Shown here: piece after piece, positions 42,144 to 49,821 of the stretch
How the letters are laid out: every line of letters begins with the position of its first letter
Numbering within the stretch: the stretch's first letter is position 1
Assembly (NCBI GenBank): GCA_910576125.1
Contig: CAJTHM010000006.1
Span: 124,001 to 188,000, forward strand
Direction: 5' to 3'
From: Lachnospiraceae bacterium
GTDB taxonomy: Bacteria > Bacillota > Clostridia > Lachnospirales > Lachnospiraceae
Length of the DNA: 64,000 nt
Program-made: the position numbers and the translations under genes
Notes under the pieces: generated by a model
Told to the model about the DNA's origin: nothing
What the model saw: only the letters and a program-made list of their open reading frames with translations
Databases searched by the model: none

Positions 42144-43116
42144 AGAGATAGATGAAAGACAGAATGCACACCGACTCTGGGCTGTCCGGATTTTGACAGG
42201 CTTGTTCTTGTTCTGGGCGGGGATACTGTGGGCGGAGCTGCCCGGATGCCAGGGACGGGAGCGGATAGAGGAGCTGGCCTGGAGCCAGGGGCAGGAGCGG
42301 AAAGAAGAGCTGGCTCAAGGGCAGGCAGCGACAGCTGGACAGGCGGAGTTGGAAAGAAGCGATACGGAGCAGCAAAGCGCGGCACAGCCAGGCCTGACAG
42401 ATTTAAAGGCTGCAGCAGAAGAAGGAATTTATTATGTTAATCCAGATACAAATTACCGAATTTACATAGAAGACCAAGCGGAGCTTCTCACGGAAGACCA
42501 GCACCTGGAGCTGTCCCAGGCGATGCAGGGGATTACGGCCTATGGAAGCGCGGCTTTCCTGACCACGGACAGCAATGCCGCTTCCACCGAAAGCCTGGCC
42601 AGAAGCTATTATATGGAAAGATTCGGCACAGCCAGCGGCACGGTGTTCGTCATTGACATGGACAACCGCAATATCTGGATTCACAGCGACGGCGCCGTCT
42701 ACAAGGTAATCACTTCAGCCTATGCGGATACAGTGACGGACAATGTGTACCGCTATGCTTCCAACGGGGATTACTACGGATGCGCCAGGGAAGCCTTTGC
42801 GGAGATCTGTGCGCTGCTGGAGGGGCAGAGAATCGCCCAGCCTATGAAATACATCAGCAACGCTCTTTTGGCCATGATTCTTGCGCTGCTTGCCAATTTC
42901 GGGCTGGTCATCTGCTTTACCAGACTGCGGAAACCAGGGGAGAATGCGATGCTGGCCAATGTCTACAGGAGATTCCGGTTCACAAAGCCGAATGCCATCT
43001 ATACCCACCAGACAAAGACTTATGACCCGGCCTCCGGCGGCGGAGGAGGCGGAAGTGGTGGGAGCAGTGGCGGAGGAGGTGGAAGCAGCGGAGGCGGCGG
43101 AGGCCATAGCTTTTAG
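42136..43116 (+). CDS. TPM-domain membrane protein with Gly-rich tail
   Basis: A 326-residue protein; ATG 42136 has GGGGAGG at 42121-42127. A signal-like helix (VRILTGLFLFWAGILWA) leads to a repetitive linker (ELAWSQGQERKEELAQGQ). The TPM (TLP18.3/Psb32/MOLO-1) domain follows from YIEDQAELLTEDQHLELSQ to REAFAEICALLEG, then a membrane helix (ALLAMILALLANFGLVICF). The C-terminus is almost pure Gly and Ser, ending HSF, as in YgcG-type proteins. Known TPM proteins have phosphatase or photosystem-repair roles; here the function is unknown. Cotranscribed with the zinc-ribbon gene. Confidence 0.8.
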   Translation: MSREIDERQNAHRLWAVRILTGLFLFWAGILWAELPGCQGRERIEELAWSQGQERKEELAQGQAATAGQAELERSDTEQQSAAQPGLTDLKAAAEEGIYYVNPDTNYRIYIEDQAELLTEDQHLELSQAMQGITAYGSAAFLTTDSNAASTESLARSYYMERFGTASGTVFVIDMDNRNIWIHSDGAVYKVITSAYADTVTDNVYRYASNGDYYGCAREAFAEICALLEGQRIAQPMKYISNALLAMILALLANFGLVICFTRLRKPGENAMLANVYRRFRFTKPNAIYTHQTKTYDPASGGGGGGSGGSSGGGGGSSGGGGGHSF

Positions 43117-43137
43117 ATAGACGGAAAGGCTTTGCGG

Positions 43138-43378
43138 ACGCTGGTATTCCATACTGAAAGCGGAATATGACAGAAGAGGAGAGACGCAGGAAATCTGGAA
43201 AGAGCTCTACGAGAAAGCCCTGGCAGTCCAGAACGAGAGGAAGATTGCGAACTACGTGGATGCGGGCGGCGTGGCGGCAGCTGTTCTGACAGCGTCGGGG
43301 AACATTTACACCGGCGTATGCGTGGACACCTGCGCCACCCTGGGAATCTGCGCCGAGCGCAACGCCATCTTGCTGTAG
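43138..43378 (+). pseudogene. Truncated second copy of the GNAT-deaminase fusion gene
   Basis: From 43138 to about 43368 the DNA closely follows 34380-34610, the segment spanning the end of the GNAT domain and the first half of the deaminase (RWYSILKAEYDRRGE, ANYVDAGGVAAAVLTASG, CATLGICAERNA). It ends abruptly after CAERNAI, then LL and a stop. The start, most of the GNAT domain and the second zinc motif are absent. No independent function is likely. It shows that the fusion gene existed in at least two copies in this lineage. Confidence 0.85.
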
Positions 43379-43431
43379 GTAATGTGCGATTTCAGTCCAT
43401 TTATTTCGGGCCGTTTCTACATCATAAAGAC

Positions 43432-43783
43432 ATGACATATATCTGGCATGGGTTCCATTTGTCCCGTCTTTACCTGGAGAAAAGAATATCCTTTTTCACA
43501 GGCGGATTTTTTGGCCTGATTGAATAATTCTTTGCCGATTCCGCTTCTGTGGTACTCTTTTAAGACACCCATCACGGCCAGCTCAACAGTATCTTTGCCG
43601 GTTTCTTTGAGACATTGGAAACCGAGCGGATTGCCGCCGTCACATGCGCAGAAAAAGGGCTGTTCCGCGCTGGATTTGATATATTCTTCCCGGGCTTCCG
43701 GAATGCCAATCCGGCAAGGCTTCCAGTACGTATCGGGCGATGGATTGTTTTTCTGCGCTATCGTTAATTTGCCTTATCTCCAT
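43432..43783 (-). pseudogene. GNAT acetyltransferase gene with two lesions
   Basis: From ATG 43783 the minus strand reads MEIRQINDSAEKQSIARYVLEALPDW and then loses frame: a 5-base loss near 43705 separates it from IPEAREEYIKSSAEQPFFCA, LGFQCLKETGKDTVELAVMG and KEYHRSGIGKELFNQAKKSA. After FLQVKTG an internal deletion joins to the family's usual last residues (WNPCQIYVM) in another frame near 43440. Both losses are deletions, so this is a dead gene. The 5' end resembles the GNAT remnant at 1058-1156. Confidence 0.7.
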
Positions 43784-44060
43784 TGTGCTATCCTTTCGTG
43801 AATCCATATCAAATGAATCGGCATGTACAGACTTTCTGATGGTATTTTTTGCAATTCCATTACCATCCGACTTAAAGCTGCCCCGCCGCCTTTGTCAGAG
43901 ACAGCGGGGAATACGCGCTTGCCTGTCCACAGGAAGTTGTTTTTCTGTATTCCAGTGATTGAGCCGGGGCAATTGCGCTTCAAAAAAGGCTCTTGCCTGT
44001 TCGGGAGGCCAGTTTTCATTTAACAGAATAATTATTTAAATCCACATAATACCTCTCTGA

Positions 44061-44146
44061 GTCGTCCCCTGCGTGGGGACGTGGATTGAAATTTTTCTTC
44101 CTGCTTCACAGTGAAGATGTGCTTGACGTCGTCCCCTGCGTGGGGA
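44061..44146. CRISPR. One-spacer CRISPR relic, type I-C style repeat
   Basis: A 32-base repeat at 44061-44092 begins GTCGTCCCCTGCGTGGGGAC and ends GTGGATTGAAAT, the form used by type I-C systems. A 35-base spacer (44093-44127) follows, then a second repeat that matches for 19 bases (44128-44146) and diverges, as terminal repeats often do. The spacer contains the small palindrome CTTCACAGTGAAG. No cas gene is present in the window, so this is an orphan or decayed array; the left side, AT-rich to about 44030, may be the old leader. Confidence 0.8.
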
Positions 44147-44228
44147 TGCCTCTCACATCTATAATAATTTTCAGAAATGGGGAATACTCCAATAAAGCCG
44201 TATATGCAGAAAACCACCCTCAGCCCCC

Positions 44229-44258
44229 TTGACAATCCAAAAATCAAAATGATATACT
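44229..44258 (+). promoter_or_regulatory. Promoter of the ZIP transporter gene
   Basis: TTGACA (44229-44234) and TATACT (44253-44258), 18 bases apart, 54 bases before the start codon. Confidence 0.75.
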
Positions 44259-44266
44259 AAAAAGAA

Positions 44267-44282
44267 GTTAGCAGCAACTAAC
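44267..44282. promoter_or_regulatory. Candidate metalloregulator operator
   Basis: GTTAG (44267-44271) and CTAAC (44278-44282) are inverted around a 6-base centre and lie just downstream of the -10 box of the ZIP gene, where a bound repressor would block transcription. The TTAG/CTAA words recall DtxR/MntR-family sites, but the spacing is not the classical one. Confidence 0.4.
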
Positions 44283-44312
44283 CATAGCCAGAAAACATTC
44301 GGAGGACATACT

Positions 44313-45092
44313 ATGACAAATACTGCATTAGGCATCTTGATTCCATTCTTCGGAACATCCCTGGGCTCGGCCTGTGTGCTGTTCATGAAAAACAAATTGA
44401 ACCCTATCCTGCAGAGGGCGCTGACCGGCTTCGCGGCAGGGGTCATGGTGGCGGCTTCTATCTGGAGCCTGCTGATTCCTGCCATGGAGCAGGCGGACTC
44501 CATGGGACAGTGGGCCTTCGTGCCGGCGGCTGTGGGTTTCTGGACAGGCATCCTGTTCCTGCTGCTTCTGGACAGGACGATTCCGCATATGCACATGAAC
44601 AGCAGCAAGGCAGAAGGACCCCAGAGCAGCCTGCAGAAGACTACGATGCTGGTGCTGGCGGTGACGCTCCACAATCTGCCTGAGGGAATGGCGGTGGGCG
44701 TGGTCTACGCCGGATGGGTTTCCGGAGATGCCGGGATTACCGCCATGGGCGCGCTGGCGCTTTCACTGGGCATCGCCATACAGAATTTTCCGGAAGGAGC
44801 CATCATTTCCATGCCTCTGCGTGCGGAGGGCGCAGACAAGGGGAAAGCGTTCCTCTATGGAGTGCTTTCCGGTGCGGTGGAACCGATAGGAGCGGCGCTG
44901 ACCATTCTGGCCGCGGGCTTTGTGCTGCCGCTTTTGCCGTATTTTCTGAGCTTTGCCGCCGGGGCCATGATTTACGTGGTAGTGGAGGAACTGATTCCGG
45001 AGATGTCAGAAGGGGAGCACTCCAATGTGGGGACAATCCTGTTTGCGGCAGGATTTACGGTAATGATGGCGCTGGACGTGGCGCTGGGATAA
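44313..45092 (+). CDS. ZIP family divalent metal transporter
   Basis: A 259-residue polytopic protein with eight helices, of the ZupT/GufA branch of ZIP transporters that bring zinc, iron or manganese into the cytosol. The metal-binding helix IV contains HNLPEGMAVG and helix V QNFPEGAIIS; histidines in the loop before (PHMHMNSS) fit the variable metal-rich segment. ATG 44313 follows CGGAGG at 44300-44305. It has its own promoter and a possible metalloregulator palindrome. The response regulator at 45212 follows after 119 bases. Confidence 0.9.
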   Translation: MTNTALGILIPFFGTSLGSACVLFMKNKLNPILQRALTGFAAGVMVAASIWSLLIPAMEQADSMGQWAFVPAAVGFWTGILFLLLLDRTIPHMHMNSSKAEGPQSSLQKTTMLVLAVTLHNLPEGMAVGVVYAGWVSGDAGITAMGALALSLGIAIQNFPEGAIISMPLRAEGADKGKAFLYGVLSGAVEPIGAALTILAAGFVLPLLPYFLSFAAGAMIYVVVEELIPEMSEGEHSNVGTILFAAGFTVMMALDVALG

Positions 45093-45211
45093 ATGTAAAA
45101 AGGATAAAGGGAGGCCGCCTAAAAAGCCATTGACAATCGCTGCGATTTGGTGGATAGTGAATAGGGAAAGAGCAAAAAGCGTTTGTGGTTGAGAACCAGG
45201 AGGCATATTCC

Positions 45212-45823
45212 ATGGAGAAAATACTGGTGATAGAAGACGATGAAAGCATTCGCCGGGAACTGGCGGCGCTGCTGCAGGCCAATGGTTACGAGACGGTGGA
45301 CAGCCCGCCCTGTGACCTGGCGCTGCTGGATGTGAATCTGCGGGGGGAGAGCGGTTTTGAACTGTGCCGGAAGCTCAGGCAGCATTCGGATGTGCCTGTG
45401 ATTTTTCTGACTGCCAGAGATTCGGCGGAAGACGAAATCCTGGGGTTCGGCGTGGGCGCGGACGACTATATCCGCAAACCCTATCATTCATCTGTCCTGC
45501 TGGCCCGCATGGCGAGGCTTCTGAAGCGCCGGAGCAGCCCGGTAATGACTGCCCGGGATCTGACATTGAATTTGACAGATCTGACCGTGTGCCGCGGGGG
45601 ACAGGCCCAGGAGCTGACAAAAAACGAGACGAGGATCCTGGCCTGCCTGATGCGGAAAGGGCTTTGCACCAAAGAGGAGATTGTGGAAGATTTATGGCAG
45701 AACAGCCTGTATATTGATGAAAATACACTGTATGTCAATGTGAACCGTCTGAGGGAGAAGCTTGGCAGGCTGGGGGCGGAAGATTATATCCGGACAGTCC
45801 GGGGCGTGGGGTACAGGCTGTGA
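45212..45823 (+). CDS. OmpR-family response regulator (BceR-like)
   Basis: A 203-residue regulator. ATG 45212 follows AGGAGG at 45199-45204. Receiver residues: acidic pair in VIEDDES, phospho-acceptor Asp in LALLDVNL at about residue 40, Thr in IFLTARD, Lys in YIRKPY. The acceptor comes about 10 residues earlier than in typical receivers: the second helix and strand (GYETVDSPPCDLALL) are shortened, which is unusual. The winged-helix DNA-binding domain is LTKNETRILACLMRKGLCTKEEIVEDLW to YIRTVRGVGYRL. Overlaps the kinase gene by 4 bases; part of a BceRSAB-type locus. Confidence 0.88.
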   Translation: MEKILVIEDDESIRRELAALLQANGYETVDSPPCDLALLDVNLRGESGFELCRKLRQHSDVPVIFLTARDSAEDEILGFGVGADDYIRKPYHSSVLLARMARLLKRRSSPVMTARDLTLNLTDLTVCRGGQAQELTKNETRILACLMRKGLCTKEEIVEDLWQNSLYIDENTLYVNVNRLREKLGRLGAEDYIRTVRGVGYRL

Positions 45824-46860
45824 AGGGCAGGATGGCGCGGCGGGGGCAGTTAGGCTCTGCTGTCCGCTGTTTCCAAGATGCCCTGCGGTCCAAAGCAGTC
45901 ACCCTTTGTTTCCTCGGCATGGGCGGACTTATTTTCGGCATGATACTGGCCATTGCAGGAGCCGGAAAAATAATCGGAATTTTGGAGATAACTTATCTTA
46001 TTATCATCTTTTCCTGGCTGCTTACAGTGGCGCTGCTGGAGCGGAGACGGACAGACAGGCTGGAGAAGCTTCTGGATGGCCTTTCTGAAAAATATCTTCT
46101 GGGAGAAGTGCTCCCCAGGCCTGTAAACAGTGTGGAAAGACGTTATTTTCAGATTATGAGGGAGATGTCTCGCAGCACCGTGGGCATCGTGGAACAGGCC
46201 CGCAGGGAAAAAGAGGAATACTGCGACTATGTGGAGAGCTGGATTCATGAGATAAAGACACCGCTGACAGCCTGTTCCCTGATTTTGGACAACGATAAGG
46301 ATGCGCGCAGGCTGCGCCGGGAATTGAAGCGCGCCGACAATCTGACAGAAAGCATACTTTGGTACGCCAGGCTGCGGACAGCGCAGAAAGATGTGAAAAT
46401 TCGGGAGTTCTCCGTGGCCTCAGTCATCGGAGAGGCCATAAAGAGCCAGATGGAATTGCTGATTGGCGCGGGAATCAGCGTGGAGGCGGAGGGGGATTTC
46501 ACTGTTCATTCCGATGAAAAATCCCTCTGCTTTATCCTGAAACAGCTTCTGGTCAATTGCGCGAAATACTGCCCTGGCTGTCAGGTCTCTGTCCGGGCTG
46601 CTGAGGACACGATTTTGGTCCGGGACAACGGCCCGGGCATTCCGGCCCATGAACTTTGCAGGGTCACGGAGCGCGGTTTTACCGGAAGAGGCAGCGCGGA
46701 AAAAGAAACGGCGCCTTATCATTCATCCCATGGTACGGGGATGGGGCTCTATATCGTAAAAGAGCTCTGTGTCCGCCTCGGAATATTCCTGAAGATAGAA
46801 TCCAGAGCAGGAGAGTATACCTGTATCAGACTGACTTTCGACAGCCTTGCGCGGCCTTGA
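45820..46860 (+). CDS. Intramembrane-sensing histidine kinase (BceS-like)
   Basis: A 346-residue kinase with a GTG start overlapping the regulator stop codon. Two close N-terminal helices (VTLCFLGMGGLIFGMILAIAG and ILEITYLIIIFSWLLTVALL) with almost no outer loop define the intramembrane-sensing class, which relies on its partner ABC transporter for signal input. The H box is YVESWIHEIKTPLTACSL. ATP-binding blocks are LLVNCAKYCPG (N box), VRDNGPGIP (G1) and HGTGMGLYIVKEL (G2). It should phosphorylate the adjacent response regulator in response to peptide antibiotics. Confidence 0.9.
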   Translation: MKGRMARRGQLGSAVRCFQDALRSKAVTLCFLGMGGLIFGMILAIAGAGKIIGILEITYLIIIFSWLLTVALLERRRTDRLEKLLDGLSEKYLLGEVLPRPVNSVERRYFQIMREMSRSTVGIVEQARREKEEYCDYVESWIHEIKTPLTACSLILDNDKDARRLRRELKRADNLTESILWYARLRTAQKDVKIREFSVASVIGEAIKSQMELLIGAGISVEAEGDFTVHSDEKSLCFILKQLLVNCAKYCPGCQVSVRAAEDTILVRDNGPGIPAHELCRVTERGFTGRGSAEKETAPYHSSHGTGMGLYIVKELCVRLGIFLKIESRAGEYTCIRLTFDSLARP

Positions 46861-46882
46861 CATTATGTTTTTATCCTCCGCC

Positions 46883-46906
46883 TTTCCTTACAAAAGCGTA
46901 AGGAAA
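46883..46906. promoter_or_regulatory. Palindrome between the two-component and ABC genes
   Basis: TTTCCTTAC (46883-46891) and its exact complement GTAAGGAAA (46898-46906) flank a 6-base centre. It lies about 90 bases before the transporter ATG, the usual place of a BceR-type binding site. It could double as a weak terminator for the kinase gene, but no T-run follows. Confidence 0.55.
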
Positions 46907-46996
46907 AATAAGGTTTCCGTTAGAACAAACCGCATCGTCCCATGTTAAGATAGCGATAGAGCAACAAAAAAGAAAGCAAGGGAAAGAGGTGCGTAT

Positions 46997-47761
46997 ATGA
47001 ACGAAATTCTGGAAATCAGGGATGTGACAAAATATTACGGCAGCGGCAGCGTCGTCACGAAAGCGCTGGACGGAATCTCTTTTGGCATAGAAAAAGGAGA
47101 ATTCACCGCCATCATGGGAGCGTCCGGCTCCGGCAAGAGCACGCTGCTGAACGTGATTTCCACCATCGACAGGGTGAGCGCGGGGGAAATCCGTGTGGAT
47201 GGGAAACGATTGACCGGGATGAAGGAAAATGAGCTTTCCGTTTTCCGGCGTGACAGACTGGGCTTCATCTTTCAGGACTACAATCTGCTGGACACCCTGA
47301 CCATAGGGGAGAACATTGTACTGCCCCTGAATCTCAAAAAGACAGACTACGAAGAAAGCAGAAAGGAACTGGAGCGGGTGGCCAAGGCGCTGAGCGTGGC
47401 AGACCAGTTGGATAAATTCCCTTATGAACTCTCCGGCGGCCAGCGTCAGCGAGCCGCCTGCGCCCGGGCTATTATCACCAACCCGGCCCTGGTGCTGGCG
47501 GACGAACCCACTGGCGCGCTGGATTCCGCCAACGCGAAGAACCTGATGAAGACTTTTCAGATGATGAACCGCTCTCTGGGCTCTACCATTTTGATGGTGA
47601 CCCATGACCCGCTGATGGGCTCCTACGCGGACAGAGTGCTCTTTTTAAAGGACGGAAAGATATGGAGCGAGGTACACAGAGGCGAGCGGAGCAGACAGGA
47701 CATGTACAGGGAAATCTGGTCTGTCCAGGCCGCGTTAGGAGGTGAGGCAGATGTATTTTAA
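46997..47761 (+). CDS. BceA-like ABC transporter ATP-binding protein
   Basis: A 254-residue ATPase of the peptide-7 exporter/MacB group. Walker A GASGSGKST near residue 45, Q loop FIFQDYNLLD, signature ELSGGQRQRAACARA, Walker B LVLADEPTGALDS, His in LMVTHDPLMGSYADRV. AAAGAGG at 46983-46989 precedes the ATG. It pairs with the FtsX-type permease that overlaps its 3' end by 11 bases. These transporters detoxify cell-wall-active peptides such as bacitracin and report flux to the kinase. Confidence 0.92.
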   Translation: MNEILEIRDVTKYYGSGSVVTKALDGISFGIEKGEFTAIMGASGSGKSTLLNVISTIDRVSAGEIRVDGKRLTGMKENELSVFRRDRLGFIFQDYNLLDTLTIGENIVLPLNLKKTDYEESRKELERVAKALSVADQLDKFPYELSGGQRQRAACARAIITNPALVLADEPTGALDSANAKNLMKTFQMMNRSLGSTILMVTHDPLMGSYADRVLFLKDGKIWSEVHRGERSRQDMYREIWSVQAALGGEADVF

Positions 47762-49700
47762 ACTTGCCCTCCGAAATGTGAAACGGCAGATGGAAAACTA
47801 TCTTATCTATTTTCTGACCGTATCCCTTACGGTAGCCCTGCTGTTTGCTATCAACAATATCATATACAGCAGCAATCTCACTGTCTTTGTGGACAGAGGA
47901 GAAAGCGCAAGGACTGCACTGAGGATCATGGTGGTCATGATTTCCATGGTGGTGGCCTTTGTGCTAAGTTTCTCTACATCTTTCCTGCTAAAATGCAGGA
48001 AGCGGGAATTCGGAACCTATCTGACACTGGGAATGACCAGGAAGAATCTCCTGACCATATTTCTGGCGGAGACGCTGGTTATCTGCAGCATTGCTCTGGG
48101 TGCAGGGCTGGCGGCAGGAATCTTTTTCTTCCAGGGTCTGATGGCGGTGATGATGAAACTTCTGGAAATGGAGTTCTCCATTGCCTCCTGTTCCGCAGAG
48201 GGACTGTTCCGCACTGTGTTGCTGATTGTGGGGATTTTCCTGCTGGCCTCCACGGCGTCAGCGATTTATCTGAAGCGGGTGAGCATCTATGATCTGATTC
48301 ACGGAGAGAAAAAGGTGGAAAAGGGAGTGCGCCATCCTGTTTGCTGGTTTTTGGTGACAGCGGTGTCATTTTCTGCGCTGATAGCCTGCGGCATTCGGTT
48401 CTGGACAGGAACGGATACAGCACTGCGGGGCGGCAGCGCAGAAAGCATGGAATATCTGCTGGCCGGCTTTATTCTGTCTGTACTGTTCTTTCACATGGGA
48501 ATTGCCAAAAGTATTGTCTTTCTCCTGCTGCGCAGACCGAAGTTGTGCAGCCGCGGCTCCAATACCTTTGTGCTGCGCCAGCTCTCCGGAAGCCTGAATG
48601 CCAATTCTGTGATGTTCGGATGTCTGGCGCTGCTGATGAGCCTGGCCGTGGCGGGGACGAATTTTTCTTTCATCCAGAAAGCCAGCCAGGAGGAAACCCT
48701 GATTATGTCCTGTCCCTATGACATCATGTATTATGCCAACAGAATCTATAGAGAGGGCGAGATTCCGCTGGAGGAGGCGGAAAGTCTTATCGAAGAATAC
48801 GCGGGGATTGAACAGAAGATTTCCTGGCGCATCTATGAGACAGGAGAGCAGGAGTTTTACAGCAGGACAGATTATAGTATGGCTCCCAATGACAGTTTCA
48901 TGCCTCTCAGTGATTTCAACGCATTGATGGAACCTCTGGGAGTGGAGCCTGCTAAGCTGGACGGACAGTTCATGATTGTGTGCAGCAATCCGAAAGCAGC
49001 CCGGGCAGACTGGTCGGACATGGTCTGGGAACAGGACGGGAAGACATACACTTTCCAAAGCAGCCGTTCGGATTATCCGAAAATCACCTACCTTTATTTC
49101 TATGTGGTGGTGCCGGATGAGGCGGTGGCGAACATGGAGTGTGTGGAGGAGAGCATGGCTTATATCACGAAGCGGCACAGGTTCGATGGGATGGGGCTGC
49201 GCCAGGCACTGATTCAGCTTTGCGCATCGGATGACATGGACAATGATCGGATTGAATTTGAAATCCGCGAGCATGTCAGACGGGAGGAAAACAATATATC
49301 GGCGATTGTGGTGGTGGGCGCCCTGTTTGCCTCCGCAGTTTTTCTGCTGCTGGCCATGGCTATATTGGCCCTGAAGACATTGTCTGCTTTGGGGGAGGAC
49401 AAGCGCCGCTATGGGATTCTGTTCCGACTGGGAATGAGCGAGCGGGAGCAGGCAAGGGCGCTGTTCCGGCAGACTTTCAGCTTCTTCCTGCTGCCCTTTG
49501 CGCTGCCTTTGGCTATGAGTATTCCGGTGGCGGCTTTCGGGGTGCATCTGATGTGCCTGCAGAATATGGAAACCGCCGCCCAAATGGTGCCGATGATCGC
49601 GGGGATTGTGGCGGCAGTCATGGCATCGCTGTATCTGCTCTATTACACTGCCGCTTACCTGATCGCGAAGCGGGCGGTGGTGCGCGGATATACGACATAA
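47751..49700 (+). CDS. BceB-like FtsX-type ABC permease
   Basis: A 649-residue permease with ten helices and one large outer domain, characteristic of BceB. ATG 47751 is selected since AGGAGGTGA (47737-47745) sits upstream; a GTG at 47742 is less likely. First helices: NYLIYFLTVSLTVALLFAINN and LRIMVVMISMVVAFVLSFSTSFLL, followed by the FtsX coupling helix CRKREFGTYLTLGMTRKNLL. The extracellular domain lies between about residues 305 and 505, and the last helices end in LYLLYYTAAYLIAKRAV. The complex senses and removes peptide antibiotics at the membrane. Confidence 0.9.
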   Translation: MYFKLALRNVKRQMENYLIYFLTVSLTVALLFAINNIIYSSNLTVFVDRGESARTALRIMVVMISMVVAFVLSFSTSFLLKCRKREFGTYLTLGMTRKNLLTIFLAETLVICSIALGAGLAAGIFFFQGLMAVMMKLLEMEFSIASCSAEGLFRTVLLIVGIFLLASTASAIYLKRVSIYDLIHGEKKVEKGVRHPVCWFLVTAVSFSALIACGIRFWTGTDTALRGGSAESMEYLLAGFILSVLFFHMGIAKSIVFLLLRRPKLCSRGSNTFVLRQLSGSLNANSVMFGCLALLMSLAVAGTNFSFIQKASQEETLIMSCPYDIMYYANRIYREGEIPLEEAESLIEEYAGIEQKISWRIYETGEQEFYSRTDYSMAPNDSFMPLSDFNALMEPLGVEPAKLDGQFMIVCSNPKAARADWSDMVWEQDGKTYTFQSSRSDYPKITYLYFYVVVPDEAVANMECVEESMAYITKRHRFDGMGLRQALIQLCASDDMDNDRIEFEIREHVRREENNISAIVVVGALFASAVFLLLAMAILALKTLSALGEDKRRYGILFRLGMSEREQARALFRQTFSFFLLPFALPLAMSIPVAAFGVHLMCLQNMETAAQMVPMIAGIVAAVMASLYLLYYTAAYLIAKRAVVRGYTT

Positions 49701-49727
49701 CGCCGGAAGAATACCGCCGCATATGTG

Positions 49728-49756
49728 TTGACAGAATGGAAGATATTTCCTATAAT
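49728..49756 (+). promoter_or_regulatory. Consensus sigma-A promoter of the transglutaminase-like gene
   Basis: TTGACA (49728-49733) and TATAAT (49751-49756), both perfect, 17 bases apart; the ATG is at 49822. Confidence 0.85.
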
Positions 49757-49821
49757 GAAAGCACATTTTTCGTCTTTTTGCAGAAAAAGAACTTTTATGC
49801 GGGAACAGGAGATTGGCGGTT

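Noticed and set aside
48366..49766. 466-codon minus-strand frame opposite the BceB-like permease
   Set aside because: Shadow of a conserved gene, with biased composition and no start signal.
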